The notes below the pieces were generated by a model. That model saw nothing but the letters and a program-made list of their open reading frames with translations. It searched no databases and was not told where the DNA came from. A stretch of 64,000 bases of DNA from the NCBI RefSeq assembly GCF_001949145.1, contig NW_019091366.1, forward strand, positions 2,124,756-2,188,755, written 5' to 3'. The stretch comes from Acanthaster planci. Its lineage: Eukaryota; Echinodermata; Asteroidea; Valvatida; Acanthasteridae. This document shows, one piece after another, positions 49,711-64,000 of this stretch; positions within the stretch are counted from its first letter, which is position 1, and every line of letters begins with the position of its first letter. A program made the translations under genes and the position numbers.

Positions 49711-51414
49711 CTTGACCAAGCTTCAGTTTCGCCTGCAATATTCTTTAGTTATTTCAACATGCATAATAATTATTACCTTTACTTGAGGTTAATTTTGCCA
49801 AGCACTTTGTCTCTGGTCTCGAAACTTTGTAATGTACACAAAAGCCGTATGAAATTGACCTGTGGTTTAATCCTAAAATGAAGACATTCGATCAAAACAT
49901 GACTGATGGCAGGCAAGGACCAATGATGTATCTTGTGTGTGCTTGTGGGGGATGTCCGGACCAGAATTTACCCTCATGATGAGTTCATGATGCTCAAGCC
50001 CTTCCCTAAGGTTGCGTCACGGGAGACTGGGATATAGATCTACATCAGAACTAGTATTTTAAGAGTAATCTCCCTTTTCAGAGAGTACTTTTTAATGAAG
50101 AACTAGGGAACAAGCCCCCAAGCTATCTTCCCCTTTGGTTGCGCCAATCATGGTGAGGATTTCCCAGCTTTAGAGATTTCATTGGTCGATACGTAGGCAT
50201 GACAACCCTTCTTTGTCTGATTGGCCAATAGACCTTTATCATGATGCTCCCATTTTTGTCTTGCCTCTGTACACCAAATAACAAAGCTAGTACAACTTTA
50301 CATATTGATAAAAGGAAACAGACTATTTTTCTTTCGGCCTGAGTTTGGTTACAAACTTTACCGCTTCCCATATATCACGTATCTTTTCATTTCATAATCA
50401 AATCGAACGTTCTTTCATGTTGATTTTTATTTCAACATAGGCCTACTGGTGTTAGATAAAGTTCTCAAAATGGATGGCTTTTTAGCTACAGTTACTGTTA
50501 ACTTCAATTTTATGAATGGAAATAAAAACTGAATTTTTTTTATCTCTATTTTCTCCTGAAAGCTATAAGGTACTAAAAGCGTTTCTCCGATCTCAGAAAC
50601 CTTCATTTTAACAAATTCAAATTATAATTGTTAACAAGAGCATAATTGTACATTGAAATATTCTATTTCAGATTTTAAGAAAATCATGTAAATCGTACCT
50701 TTGGTCGTTGTTGACACAAAAAACTTGAAATATGTGAGTATGTTAATAAAAATTAATAATGATTAACCATTAGTTAAACTTTTTGTAGCATATCCAAAAT
50801 AAAATAGTTTGATAAAACGAATCTTAATGATGCAATAGTCAGTCTGTATTTAGGTTCCACTCCACGAAATACCCATCTTTTTAATTTTCGAATGAAAGGC
50901 AAGAATGCCTGCCCGAAATTCCAAAATCGTTTGCCAATGAATTTCAGTTCAAAGCATGGCCGTGACACTGGTAGTTCTCGAAGTGGCAGATGTTCCTGCA
51001 AATCGGTATTTTTCGTCTGTATGTCATCGGAAATAGTTCCCAGAGCAGCAGCCTTTTTCTTAGGGTAGTTCGCCAAATTTCCATTGTCATGTTGGTATAA
51101 AGTAAACTTTGTGATTCAAGTCCACGTTAGATGGAATGGAAAATCTCAAGGCGAGCCTTCCATTGAAATACAAAAAAATATTCTGTTGAATTCACTTTAA
51201 CTTACCCAGCAAGACGCCCAGGTGCCTGTATTTTGTCATCCAATCATAAAAGCTGGCTATAAATCATTTACGTTGGGAATCGCCGAAGCGGGGCATCCAA
51301 CTTGATCTTTGCTACGGGGTGCATTCGTTTGTGGGTCATTGTACCACCAACGCCTAGCGGAGAAGCAGTGGTTGCTGGCTGGCTGTCTGGGTGTAGGCCT
51401 ATGTGTCGTTAAAG
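49711..51414 (+). other. Copy A 3' UTR and copy B promoter region
   Basis: AATAAA for copy A is at 50521-50526. For copy B, CCAAT (51239-51243) and TATAAAT (51258-51264) lie about 155 bp above its start codon, predicting a transcript start near 51290 and a short 5' UTR. The start site is inferred. Confidence 0.5.
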
Positions 51415-54400
51415 ATGAAAACTCCAAAGAAAAGTATCGGTAACTGGGAGTGGATGATACTGGGCGTGGTCTTGTTGATCTTAAGTATCATAGGCGTGGT
51501 GGTTGTGGCAAAGTCGAAGGAATACTACTGTAGTCCAGTGGAGGTAGGTTGAGTGTTATTTTTGTACAGTGTGAGTGAAAACTGACCCCAGCTATCCGTA
51601 TGGGCGTCGCTTTTTCATTTTACAAGTATTCCTTCACTGAACATTTGCTACATGCTTTCAGCTAACAGATTGTGCGATTTTTAGGTAGTTACCAACAGAT
51701 TTATTCAATTCTCCTTATTAGTACATTATAAAGAAAAAGGGAAAGTATACTTGGAAAGCAACGTATCACCTCTGTTTTTCTAGTTTGAAATAGTCTTCGA
51801 TGCAGGATCGTCACACACATCAATGGCCGTCTATCAGTGGCTGGCAGATACCACAAAAGGGACGGGGGTGGTCGGTCAGCTTGCATTTGCAAGAGAATGT
51901 GGTGATGCTGGTATGTTTCCCCACTGGGATTTTATTGTGCCAGTTTCAGAAATGTTACTATAACAGAACATTCTTGTGATTTGTTCTTTTGTCATTATTC
52001 AATAACGTTAAAATAGTAAATTCTGGAAGATTTGTGTTGATGGAATGTTTCCTAATTAACAGGTTTATCAAGCTATGCTAATGACCCTGAAGGAGTTGTT
52101 CCAGGTCTTCAGGATTGCCTGGACCTCGCCGAGCTAGTCCTCCCGGAGTACACTCGTAAAGATGTACCACTATTTCTTGCAGCGACAGCTGGCATGAGAC
52201 TTCTGAAGTGAGTGAGGGTTGGGTGTGGTTTTTGAAATGCCAGTTGCCCTGATTTATGCTGTGGTACGGTGGTCATGAAAGGACCCCAATTTTATTTTTT
52301 GGGGGGTGGTGGTTTCCTTTGGGTTGGGTTGGGTTTGGGTTGGTTTGGTTTGGTTTGGGTTGGTTTGGTTTGGTTTGGTTTGGTTTGGTTACTTGTACCA
52401 GCCTGTTGAGTTAATTTTAACATTTCGAATCTTCTGATGAATAGTGCAACTGATCCAGGCAAAAGTGATGCTGTGTTTGAGGTGGTTAGGCGAACATTTG
52501 CAGACACACCCTTTTACTTTGAGAACGAGAAGAGCCAGGTGAGGATACTGAGCGGTAACAAGGAGGGTACGTCCTCTTGGATATCTGCCAACTATCTTGG
52601 GGAAAACTTGGGGGTGGTAAGTGACCTTAGAAATTTGAGTAAATTCGCATGTTAGGCCTACCTAAAATGATGTTCTGTTTATCTAGTATTCTTGAGTTTC
52701 GTTTTGAAATAGTTCTGGAGCAGTTAGATTATTATGTCTAAAAAGTCCTTTGTGCAGTCCCGTTTTTATCCTTTTCCATTGTGACAGTTTTCAACGAACC
52801 TGTTTGGCATTCCGATAGCGCATGTCCAATATGAAATGCGTCATGGGTCATTTGGACGCAACTTAACTGTGACGTTTGCCCTGTCACCACACCTCTACGT
52901 GAACTCGGACGCGTGCTTTGTTCCCGAATAACCTTGCTCCTTTGAAATACCCAACTGGCTCATTCTACTTAACTTGACACTCTAATATAGGAGCCAGTAA
53001 CCGGCGGCATTGTCGACGTTCTAACACCGCGCGAGCCAATCCCAACCCGACCGACCCTCGGTGCACTGGACCTGGGCGGGGCATCCACGCAGATCACCTT
53101 CATACCGGAGGATCCGAGCCAAATCCCCGCAGAGTACCGCTCTAAACTCCGGCTGTACGGCACGGACTACGAGCTGTACACGCACAGCTTCTTGTGCTAC
53201 GGCGCCGATGAGGGCACGAGGCGCCTTGAGGCGAACCTGGTCAAGGTGAAGGGTTTAAGGTGCAAGTACATGTAGCACTTGCCATAGCCCCATGGTTTCG
53301 AAGAGTACACGCGAAGTGGTGGGGTTAAGGTATAATTGTGGGAACCTTGTTGGCTTAAGTTAAGGTGAAGTGGCACTGGTTTTGAAGTGTATATCAAGCG
53401 AAGTCACGGCTTAAAGTGGCCTCTCAAATTTAGGCTGCATTGACACAAAGAAGGTAATTAAATATGGACCTGTTGTTCTTTTAAATTTTCATTGTGCGTC
53501 ATTGTTAAAACTTCGGATTTTAAAACACAGGAATCTGGCTTTGCGGAGGTGACACTCAACCCCTGTTCACCTGTGGGGTATTCCTACGTAGTCACTGGTG
53601 AATACTTATGGAAGGCGCCCTGCAGCAAGGGACCAAAGGCCATGGAAGGCTGGGGTTCAGAGGTTACACCTGCACCTGGGGTCACAGAGGACGTAATGGC
53701 CAGCATAGAATACCGACTGAATGGTACAGGCAACCCAGATGAGTGCTACAGAGTCACTAAATCCTTGTTTGATTTTAACGCCACCTGTGCCGTGGCACCG
53801 TGCTCCTTCAATGGTGTGTATACACCTTTACCACGGGGATCCTTCAAGGTACGTCTAAGACCTACATCAAAGTCACATTTGCGATGCTTTTCACACTCTA
53901 AATGTACTTTTCTCAAAGTCCGGAGTTTTAAACATGCTGGCCTTTTTTCAAAGACAATACACTTTTTTATCCTGAAATTTATGCTAGGGTATAAGCAACT
54001 ACGCCTATACCACGGCCGGGATAGGTTTGACGACCACGCCCACTATTGATGAGTTTATTTCTGCAGCCGACGACTACTGTAGGAAGACGTATGAAGAGGT
54101 GAGAAGTCCCTGACAGACCATACCAATTCTGGAAATTGTAACTATAGGCCTTATATTTTAGATTCGCGTAAAGCTAAGTAGTTTAATTTGTTTTTAACCT
54201 TTCGATTGGTGATGTTCTTTCTTTTCTTTTCTATTTCAAATTTTGGGTCATTCCGGCAGTAAATTTAGCCCCTATTCTAGTTTTGCTAAAATGAAATTGA
54301 ATAGACGTATAAAATGTCTGTACTTCGCTTTGATTTGCCAACAGTTGAAGGTTCTACCCGAAAAGATGAAGTACAAGATATTGTACTGTTTCCGTTCCAT

Positions 54401-54883
54401 GTTCATTCGAGCCCTTCTCTTCGACGCCTACAAATTTGACGAGAAGACCTGGGACATTGAATTTACTTCTGAGGTAGGCCATTAATCGGACAAATAATTG
54501 ACCCTGTCATTGTAAACATAATTATTACAAATTAAAGACTAGTTGAGCAAGTTTTCGCCAAAAAGATCACATTCAAACTTTAAAGTTACCCAAATCAAGT
54601 CAATTTGAGGCTACTTCTCTTCTTATTTTATCCGTAGGTGAACGGCATCGACTTTGGTTGGGCTCTGGGCTTTGCTATAAACGCCACTGGCTGGATCCCA
54701 GAGGAGCCGGCATGTGTTGGTCTGGCTCCTGCTACCTTCATCGGTTTCGTCGTTATCTTCACCATTGTGATGATGATCGGGTTTGCCCTCTTTGCTCATG
54801 GAGTCCGCCGTGGAATTTTCGGGAAGCGATCACCAAGATGCTCAGTGGATAAATCATACCACCCTCAACCTCAAAGTGCTTGA
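51415..54883 (+). CDS. ENTPD: Ecto-NTPDase (CD39-like) copy B, 9 exons, 543 aa
   Basis: Tandem paralogue of copy A, with the same two-helix topology. Exons: 51415-51543, 51784-51910, 52063-52207, 52445-52616, 52991-53245, 53531-53848, 53988-54098, 54345-54473, 54638-54883. Exon lengths 129, 127, 145, 172, 255 and the penultimate 129 are identical to copy A. ACR1 VFDAGSSHTSMAVYQW, ACR2 FLAATAGMRLL, ACR3 SGNKEGTSSWISANYL and ACR4 ALDLGGASTQITF are all present. An extra intron splits the region of copy A exon 6 after GSFK. An insert of about ten residues near WGSEVTPAPG distinguishes B. The C-terminal helix is followed by a basic tail. Introns are shorter than in A. An AATAAA lies at 55125-55130. 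Confidence 0.95.
52305..52391 (+). repeat. GGTTT/GGGTT low-complexity tract
   Basis: Imperfect run of GGTTT and GGGTTG units in the third intron of NTPDase copy B. It generates a Lys/Pro/Thr/Asn-rich minus frame that is not a gene. Confidence 0.9.
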
Positions 54884-57232
54884 GAAAGAGCGTTTGGATG
54901 GGAAGGTTGGCCTGGTGAAAGTTTAGATGAAATTATCCGTTTTTTAATTCTTTCTTGGTATTTCTTTCTTTATCAGTATTAGTTTTAGTACTTCTCTTGA
55001 CACTATCTGTAGAATATAACTTGTATTGATACTACGCATGGTAAAAATACGCAGAAATTTTACACGCTTTCTTATGATAGTTTACAATACTAAAACACAA
55101 TAATGTTTAGGAATGCGCGTGCGCAATAAATTCTGACCAACGGTCTCTCTAGGTTGCAAAGGTGATGGTCTACACCATCTATTACTCAGGTGGTGTTGGT
55201 CGAACCATAGTTGAATGGGCCTACGTTCGTCGTTCTTGCTGACTTCTTACCGGAAAGACCAATATGTCAGGTGTTTGTAATTTTAGCGTTGGGATAACTG
55301 TAAAATGTGGAATTATTGACAAAAGGAAGTGCTTATTCTTGGTTTATTTTCTTTAAAAGAAAAACTGCGAAAAGTAACGTGGCTCATTTGCCTTATGGGA
55401 TTTACACTAAAATATACGGTGGTTGTGGAAGAATATTCAAAACCATAGAATTCAGTAGCAAATAGCATTTATATCTTGGGCGTCTATATATTGGGATTTA
55501 CAATAAAATAGGGTGGTGGTCGAAGAATATTGAAAAGCATACAGTATTCATTAGTAGAGGAAAGCCATTTCAATTCTTGGATTGAAGACATGGAGGAGGG
55601 ATTATCTTCAAAAATCTCATGGCGGTGTGGGCGAAAAATTCATATTGGGGTCAATGTGAGGTGTCCGTGAACATTTCCATCAGTGATATTTTTCATAGGC
55701 AGTTCAAGGCGTCTGAAATTTGTCGTCATGTCCGGGGCTGTAGTGGCGTAGCTAGAATTATACTGGGGGAGGCATGGGGGTGCACCAGCCTTCAGTGGTG
55801 TGCTTTGGGGGGGGGAACTTTTGTTCATTATCTGACATTCAGCCCCGTTGCCAGACCCCAAAATGCCTCTGAAACTATTTTTCAGAGAGGGGGGAACATT
55901 GTGTGGACCCTACCCTACATTATGTGGACTTTTTTTGTGCAGAGGTCCACACTAAGTGGCACGCCTGCACATCCCTGCCCGGGCACACATGCATGTACAC
56001 TCGGCGGCTTGTGGTACGAAATAGACGGTGTGTTAGTAGTGATTGTAGACCTTTTAATTTTAAAGAATGAAAATTTGTTTTGTAGTAAAAATTAAAAACT
56101 TGCATTACGATAGGAATGTGTGGAAATGCATGTACCAATAAATGATGCAGCACTAAAAAGCACTAAAGCCAACAGTTTACGATATAAACTTCCTCGGTAC
56201 TCTGTGTCGATTTGTTGGAAATTCAGCATGCCACTTCCACGTGCACACAGTGGACGTAAAGAGCGCCATCAGCGTGGAAACAAGCTCAAAAGCCTAGGCC
56301 AAGTACCCAGACGTCATATAGTGTCTGTTGCATCATATAAAGTAGCGTCAGACTACTCCCTCGCATTAATTTCAGTGTCACCGGCGATGAGTTACTGCTA
56401 TGAATCATATGATTTTCCCTTTTTGGTCTATGACATCATTGTGTGTGGCACTGGTAGCAGATGAGGTGTACCAATTTCATTTTCCTGTTTACTGTTAAAG
56501 CTCGCCTCTTCTTGATTCACGTGGTCAACAAGGTAAGCGAATGTAGGCCCTAGCCCTGACCGTACTACGTGAGTCGTAATGAAATGAAGACAACGTCCGA
56601 CCTAAGCTAACCCGTAACCAGGTAACTGCTTCTAAAATTTCAGACTTAGGCCAAGCACAGTAAAATGGCACAGTTTTAATAGCCCTATGTTATGCCTCAA
56701 CTGTAGCATCAGTCCCAACTACTACTAACTAGGGCCCAATTTCACGGCCCGGTGCTGTTTACCGCAAGCGAAAAATCGGCACTTACCGTAACAGAAAATT
56801 CTGCGCTTATGGCGAACGTATTTCACGGGTTAGCGAGGAATATTGGCTTGTGGGCACGTACATCCCGTAACTATGGATTCTGTGTTTAAAGGGTTAGCGC
56901 AGAAGTGTTCTGCTTGCATGGTCAGCGCAGAATGGAGATCGTAAGTGCAGAATTCTACAGTAAGCAGCGCTATGAAATTTGGGTCTAGGTCTAGTATGGG
57001 GCAGCGTGGACATCCGGGAGTTTCACAAAAATACAGGTAGCAACCACACCGCGCCGATGAAAACAACTGCAACAAGCGTGAGCGTACGTACAGATCAAAG
57101 AAACAATTGTATAACCCAATCCTCGGACTGGCTGATGCGTGCGTACCTGGCCAAGGTCGCTGTTTTCAACCTGTCCTTTTGGAAGAATCCCGGATGTCCA
57201 CACTGCCCCATATACATGTAGGGCCTAGACCT
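54884..57232. other. Intergenic with repeat-like segments
   Basis: The copy B 3' UTR ends near 55150. A 96-bp-spaced imperfect duplication lies at 55397-55580. From about 55735 a segment beginning TAGTGGCGTAGCTAGAATTA with G-rich runs resembles the start of dispersed repeats found in many animal genomes; the family is not identified. No protein gene is recognised. Confidence 0.45.
55397..55580 (+). repeat. Imperfect tandem duplication, 96-bp spacing
   Basis: GGGATTTACA(C/A)TAAAATA, then GGTGGT, GAAGAATATT and a CTTGG ending recur with a 96-bp offset (first copy from 55397, second from 55493). The copies are diverged, so the duplication is older than the one at 28480. Confidence 0.75.
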
Positions 57233-57497
57233 AGTTGGGAACATCCCAACTTGTGAATGTAGTTGGGCCGGCCCAACTAAAGCACAGAGGTCCAGTGTGT
57301 GTGTGCCCATGGTGTGTCCAACATGTGCCAAAGTCATATTGTTTATGAATGATATGTCATAGTAATATTATTTTAGATGAATTGTGTCAAACATGAGGTG
57401 CATAAACTTGGATAAGGTTGAGAAATTTTGTATGAAATTGGTCAACAATAGTTGGGCCAGCCCAACTGCAGCACTACAGTTGGGAATGCCACAACTC
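57233..57497. repeat. Cluster of AGTTGGG palindromes
   Basis: Three near-perfect palindromes with the same half-site: AGTTGGGA-ACA-TCCCAACT (57233-57251), AGTTGGGCCGGCCCAACT (57261-57278, perfect) and AGTTGGGC-CA-GCCCAACT (57450-57467). A fourth, imperfect one (57479-57497) follows. They lie 0.4-0.7 kb upstream of the candidate PI4K2 first exon. They could be binding sites for a dimeric factor or pieces of a foldback element. Confidence 0.8.
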
Positions 57498-57883
57498 TAG
57501 TTGGGACAGATATATTACTAGCAGTGAGTGGCCTACAAGTAGGCCCACTACTATTGTTTTACCTTGTAATACAACTTGTCATAGGCCGAGGCCTCTATTG
57601 ATACAGTCATCATGACTGACGACATGACATATAATCATGACACTGTCAAATGATACACGTAATGTTAGGCCAAATGCTCAGATGCTGTGCGTAACATAAG
57701 GCCTAGTTCAACATCTGTCTGAATCAGTATTAATCCAATAGTCACTCTTGGCTGAGTGTCGCTTCAATAGGAGCTGATCAGCGATTATTTATCTCGATCA
57801 TGAGACAGTCTTCAATCACAGCATAGTCCAGCGTACTATACGTGTACGGTATTTTTCTACCTCCAGTGGGGGGTTACCCCCAA

Positions 57884-57950
57884 AACTGTGGGTTCGTCAT
57901 CCACTGCGGGCTCCCAGGGAGAGTGCAGTGGATGATCCACAGTTCTGCAG
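57884..57950 (+). promoter_or_regulatory. Hairpin in candidate PI4K2 5' UTR exon
   Basis: AACTGTGG (57884) and TCATCCACTGC (57897-57907) pair with GCAGTGGATGA (57925-57935) and CCACAGTT (57937-57944). This makes a stem of 19 pairs with a small internal loop and a 17-nt apical loop. It is followed at once by CTGCAG|GTAAGC (57950/57951), a strong donor that could join the acceptor CAACCTAG ending at 58981. The hairpin is visible; the exon is a guess from donor, acceptor and position. Confidence 0.4.
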
Positions 57951-58997
57951 GTAAGCTGGGAGTATCAGGTATGTACATGGAGGGCTATTACAGATGTACC
58001 TCTACCTTAGTGACTTTGGAAAATTCTGTGGAAGGCAAGTAATGAAGCTTATCACCTAGTAATAGCAATATGTATTGAATCTTTCAAATATGTCAAAACT
58101 GCCAGTGAGTGACATCATATTATAAATGGTTGAGCACATGGTATTGTAATCATGTTAATGTGCTGCACCTAATTTCTACATTTAACCACCGGATTTTTCA
58201 TGGGGGGGGGATTCCTGGCTCTTAAGAATATTTCCAAGGGGAATAAAATCCTGAATTGAATATTGTTTAAATCCCATCTTGTGAATGCAAATCATTGAAC
58301 TTTGGCAGACTAACTTTAGTATAATGGCAGCCAATCACCAGTTAGGTTGGATGACTATATAGATTTTGCCCCAAAACAGCCAAAAAGTTTCTCATCTCTA
58401 TATGAATTATTATCTAGTATATCAGTGTGTTAACAAAAAGATTAAATTGAAATGTAGAAGATGTTATCAGTGATGAGAAATGAACTTTGTATTACTTTGT
58501 TCAAGACTATTGTTAGGATTCTTATTCTAATCATTGGACTTTAGACCTTGCTTGGTGTGTTGTAGGGCATGACACTTGTCATGAACCCAGATTTTTTTTA
58601 GAGGGAAAAATGGTATTATACTCACTCAAAACCAACTATCCTAAATTTGCTCTAACTCAATAAAATTGCAGTACATGTTTGAGTGATTAATGCCAAGGAT
58701 CGTGTTTAATTTTGTTGGAGTGGAACAGTTTATATTGTTACCAAATTTTTAAGGGCTGGAAAATATTAGATTTTAATGAAATAAACATTCCACGCAAGAA
58801 TGGACAAACTTAGAAATAATTATCCCAGAAATACAGGATCACTTATTCATTATGTATTACTTACATTCACATGTTGACTTTTCATATTCCTAAACAGTTC
58901 AGTTCTGACATATCAAATTCTGTACCAGTTTCAACACTACATTTTCAAATCCCCTCTCCTCTGTTTTCATGTTCAACCTAGTGACTAATGCCTCCTA

Positions 58998-62905
<3,908 letters not shown>

Positions 62906-64000
62906 GTAAGTTGGAAATGATTAGGGGGGGTAGTCCAACTCTAATCGAGAGCTCAGCTGCAAGGAATTTTAATTTGTATCGGTTACGTTTCACTTTTGAC
63001 AAGAAAGGACATTGTTGGGTAACAAGATTGACAATTCTCATTTCAATGGACCTATCGCTATTTGCGAGTTAGCCATGCCCTGTAGACAGTCCTGTGGATA
63101 TTCATTCGTTGAGTTTTGTATGTCTCAGATTTTAGGTGTCCAACACCCATTTTATTTTGGACAATATTTCACTAGCTGCACTGATGTGATTCCAAAGTAA
63201 TAGGTCAATTACACAAAACGGAGTTACATTTTTGCCAGCATAATAAGGGCCCTTGATTTGATAGAACTAATTTGGAGAAAGGCACAGTATTGATAGGCTT
63301 GTGCAACATCTCGGACAGCAAAATGTCAAACTGATCGTTTTGGCAGTTTGCCAAGGGTTGGAACACAACTTGCTGAAAGGATTTTTTGGAGTCCTTCAAA
63401 TGATTGAACTAGACTTATGCAATATTCACTTCTGTAAGATTTGATGTGAACCATTGTTTCAGTTTTCATTTTGGGGTTGCAGTGCAGGGTTTCTGAAAGG
63501 CACACAAGGAAATAGGAACCAAAATTGCCGGAGGGATTTATTGTCCGCAGAAAGTAAAAGCTCACTGAGAATTGAGAAGATTCAGTTTTGTTATTTCCCA
63601 TCTTTCAGCATTGTTCATCTTCATTCCTATTAGTATTATGTCATTGTGCTTGCCCTAGATGTGAGCGGCTGCCTGGAAATGCTATTACATGTAAATTGTA
63701 GGGTCAGTCAGTTCCCTTGGCTGGGATCATATTTGATTTTGTCAGAATATGATAGGTTTTGGTGGATTCTGGTGTAGTTTTTTTTAATTTTGGAGAATAT
63801 GTTCTGGTCTGAATTATCTTTAGCAACTAGCCTGAGTTGTGTGTTCTTGAGATGCCCACAATAATGTAACACAATAAGACTTAAAACTAATCCTTCAAAT
63901 TTTATTCCTTCCAAGCTTATGTGATATCTTATGGAAATGTAGAGAAACTTTGTAATTAGAAAAAAAAAAGATCTCTCAAGCGTATTATTTCTGCCACTAA
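62906..64000 (+). other. PI4K2 intron, runs off the window
   Basis: Begins with the donor CAT|GTAAGT after exon 5. I find no further PI4K2 coding exon before the edge, and the frames present are short and chance-like. Confidence 0.7.

Noticed and set aside
52292-52507. Minus-strand frame rich in Thr-Lys-Pro-Asn
   Set aside because: Translation of the GGTTT repeat tract in an intron, overlapping antisense with a real exon.

Overview
The window is animal genomic DNA. Coding sequence is AT-rich, broken by many short GT-AG introns, with AATAAA signals, one Pol III tRNA gene and scattered repeats. Gene content and the actin intron positions (standard codons 41, 121, 150, 204 and about 267) point to a marine invertebrate deuterostome such as an echinoderm, hemichordate or amphioxus. 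I cannot choose between these from the sequence alone.

Layout. 0-6.4 kb: no convincing protein gene, but a tRNA-Ala(CGC), a decayed same-length copy of that tRNA and a 22-bp minisatellite. 6.4-16.5 kb, minus strand: a complete 26-exon ARMH3 (C10orf76) gene, 687 aa. 18.2-21.3 kb, plus strand: protrudin (ZFYVE27), 444 aa, head-to-head with ARMH3 across about 1.7 kb. 23.4-25.6 kb and 36.0-38.1 kb, minus strand: two intronless paralogous type II membrane proteins, each with two GT31 (beta-1,3-galactosyltransferase-like) domains. Between them, on the plus strand, lies a complete actin gene (376 aa) with a candidate CArG/TATA promoter and a noncoding first exon. 43.4-49.7 kb and 51.4-54.9 kb, plus strand: two tandem ecto-NTPDase (CD39-like) genes, 531 and 543 aa, that differ by one intron. 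57.9-64 kb, plus strand: the 5' part of a type II phosphatidylinositol 4-kinase gene, cut by the window edge.

Several genes share a membrane-traffic theme: ARMH3 supports Golgi PI4P through PI4KB, PI4K2 makes PI4P on TGN and endosomes, and protrudin links ER to endosomes. The human orthologues or family members ARMH3, ZFYVE27, PI4K2A, ENTPD1/ENTPD7 and, more loosely, ACTA2 all lie on human 10q23-q24. The window therefore looks like a compact piece of an ancestral linkage group, and the shared function may be coincidental.

The most unusual biology is the tandem-GT31 pair. In both proteins the C-terminal domain keeps an intact DDD metal site, while the N-terminal domain has lost it by a different substitution in each paralogue. 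This suggests a pseudoenzyme-plus-enzyme arrangement. All exon joins were made by eye from splice consensus, unbroken reading frame and remembered family sequences; no database search was run.
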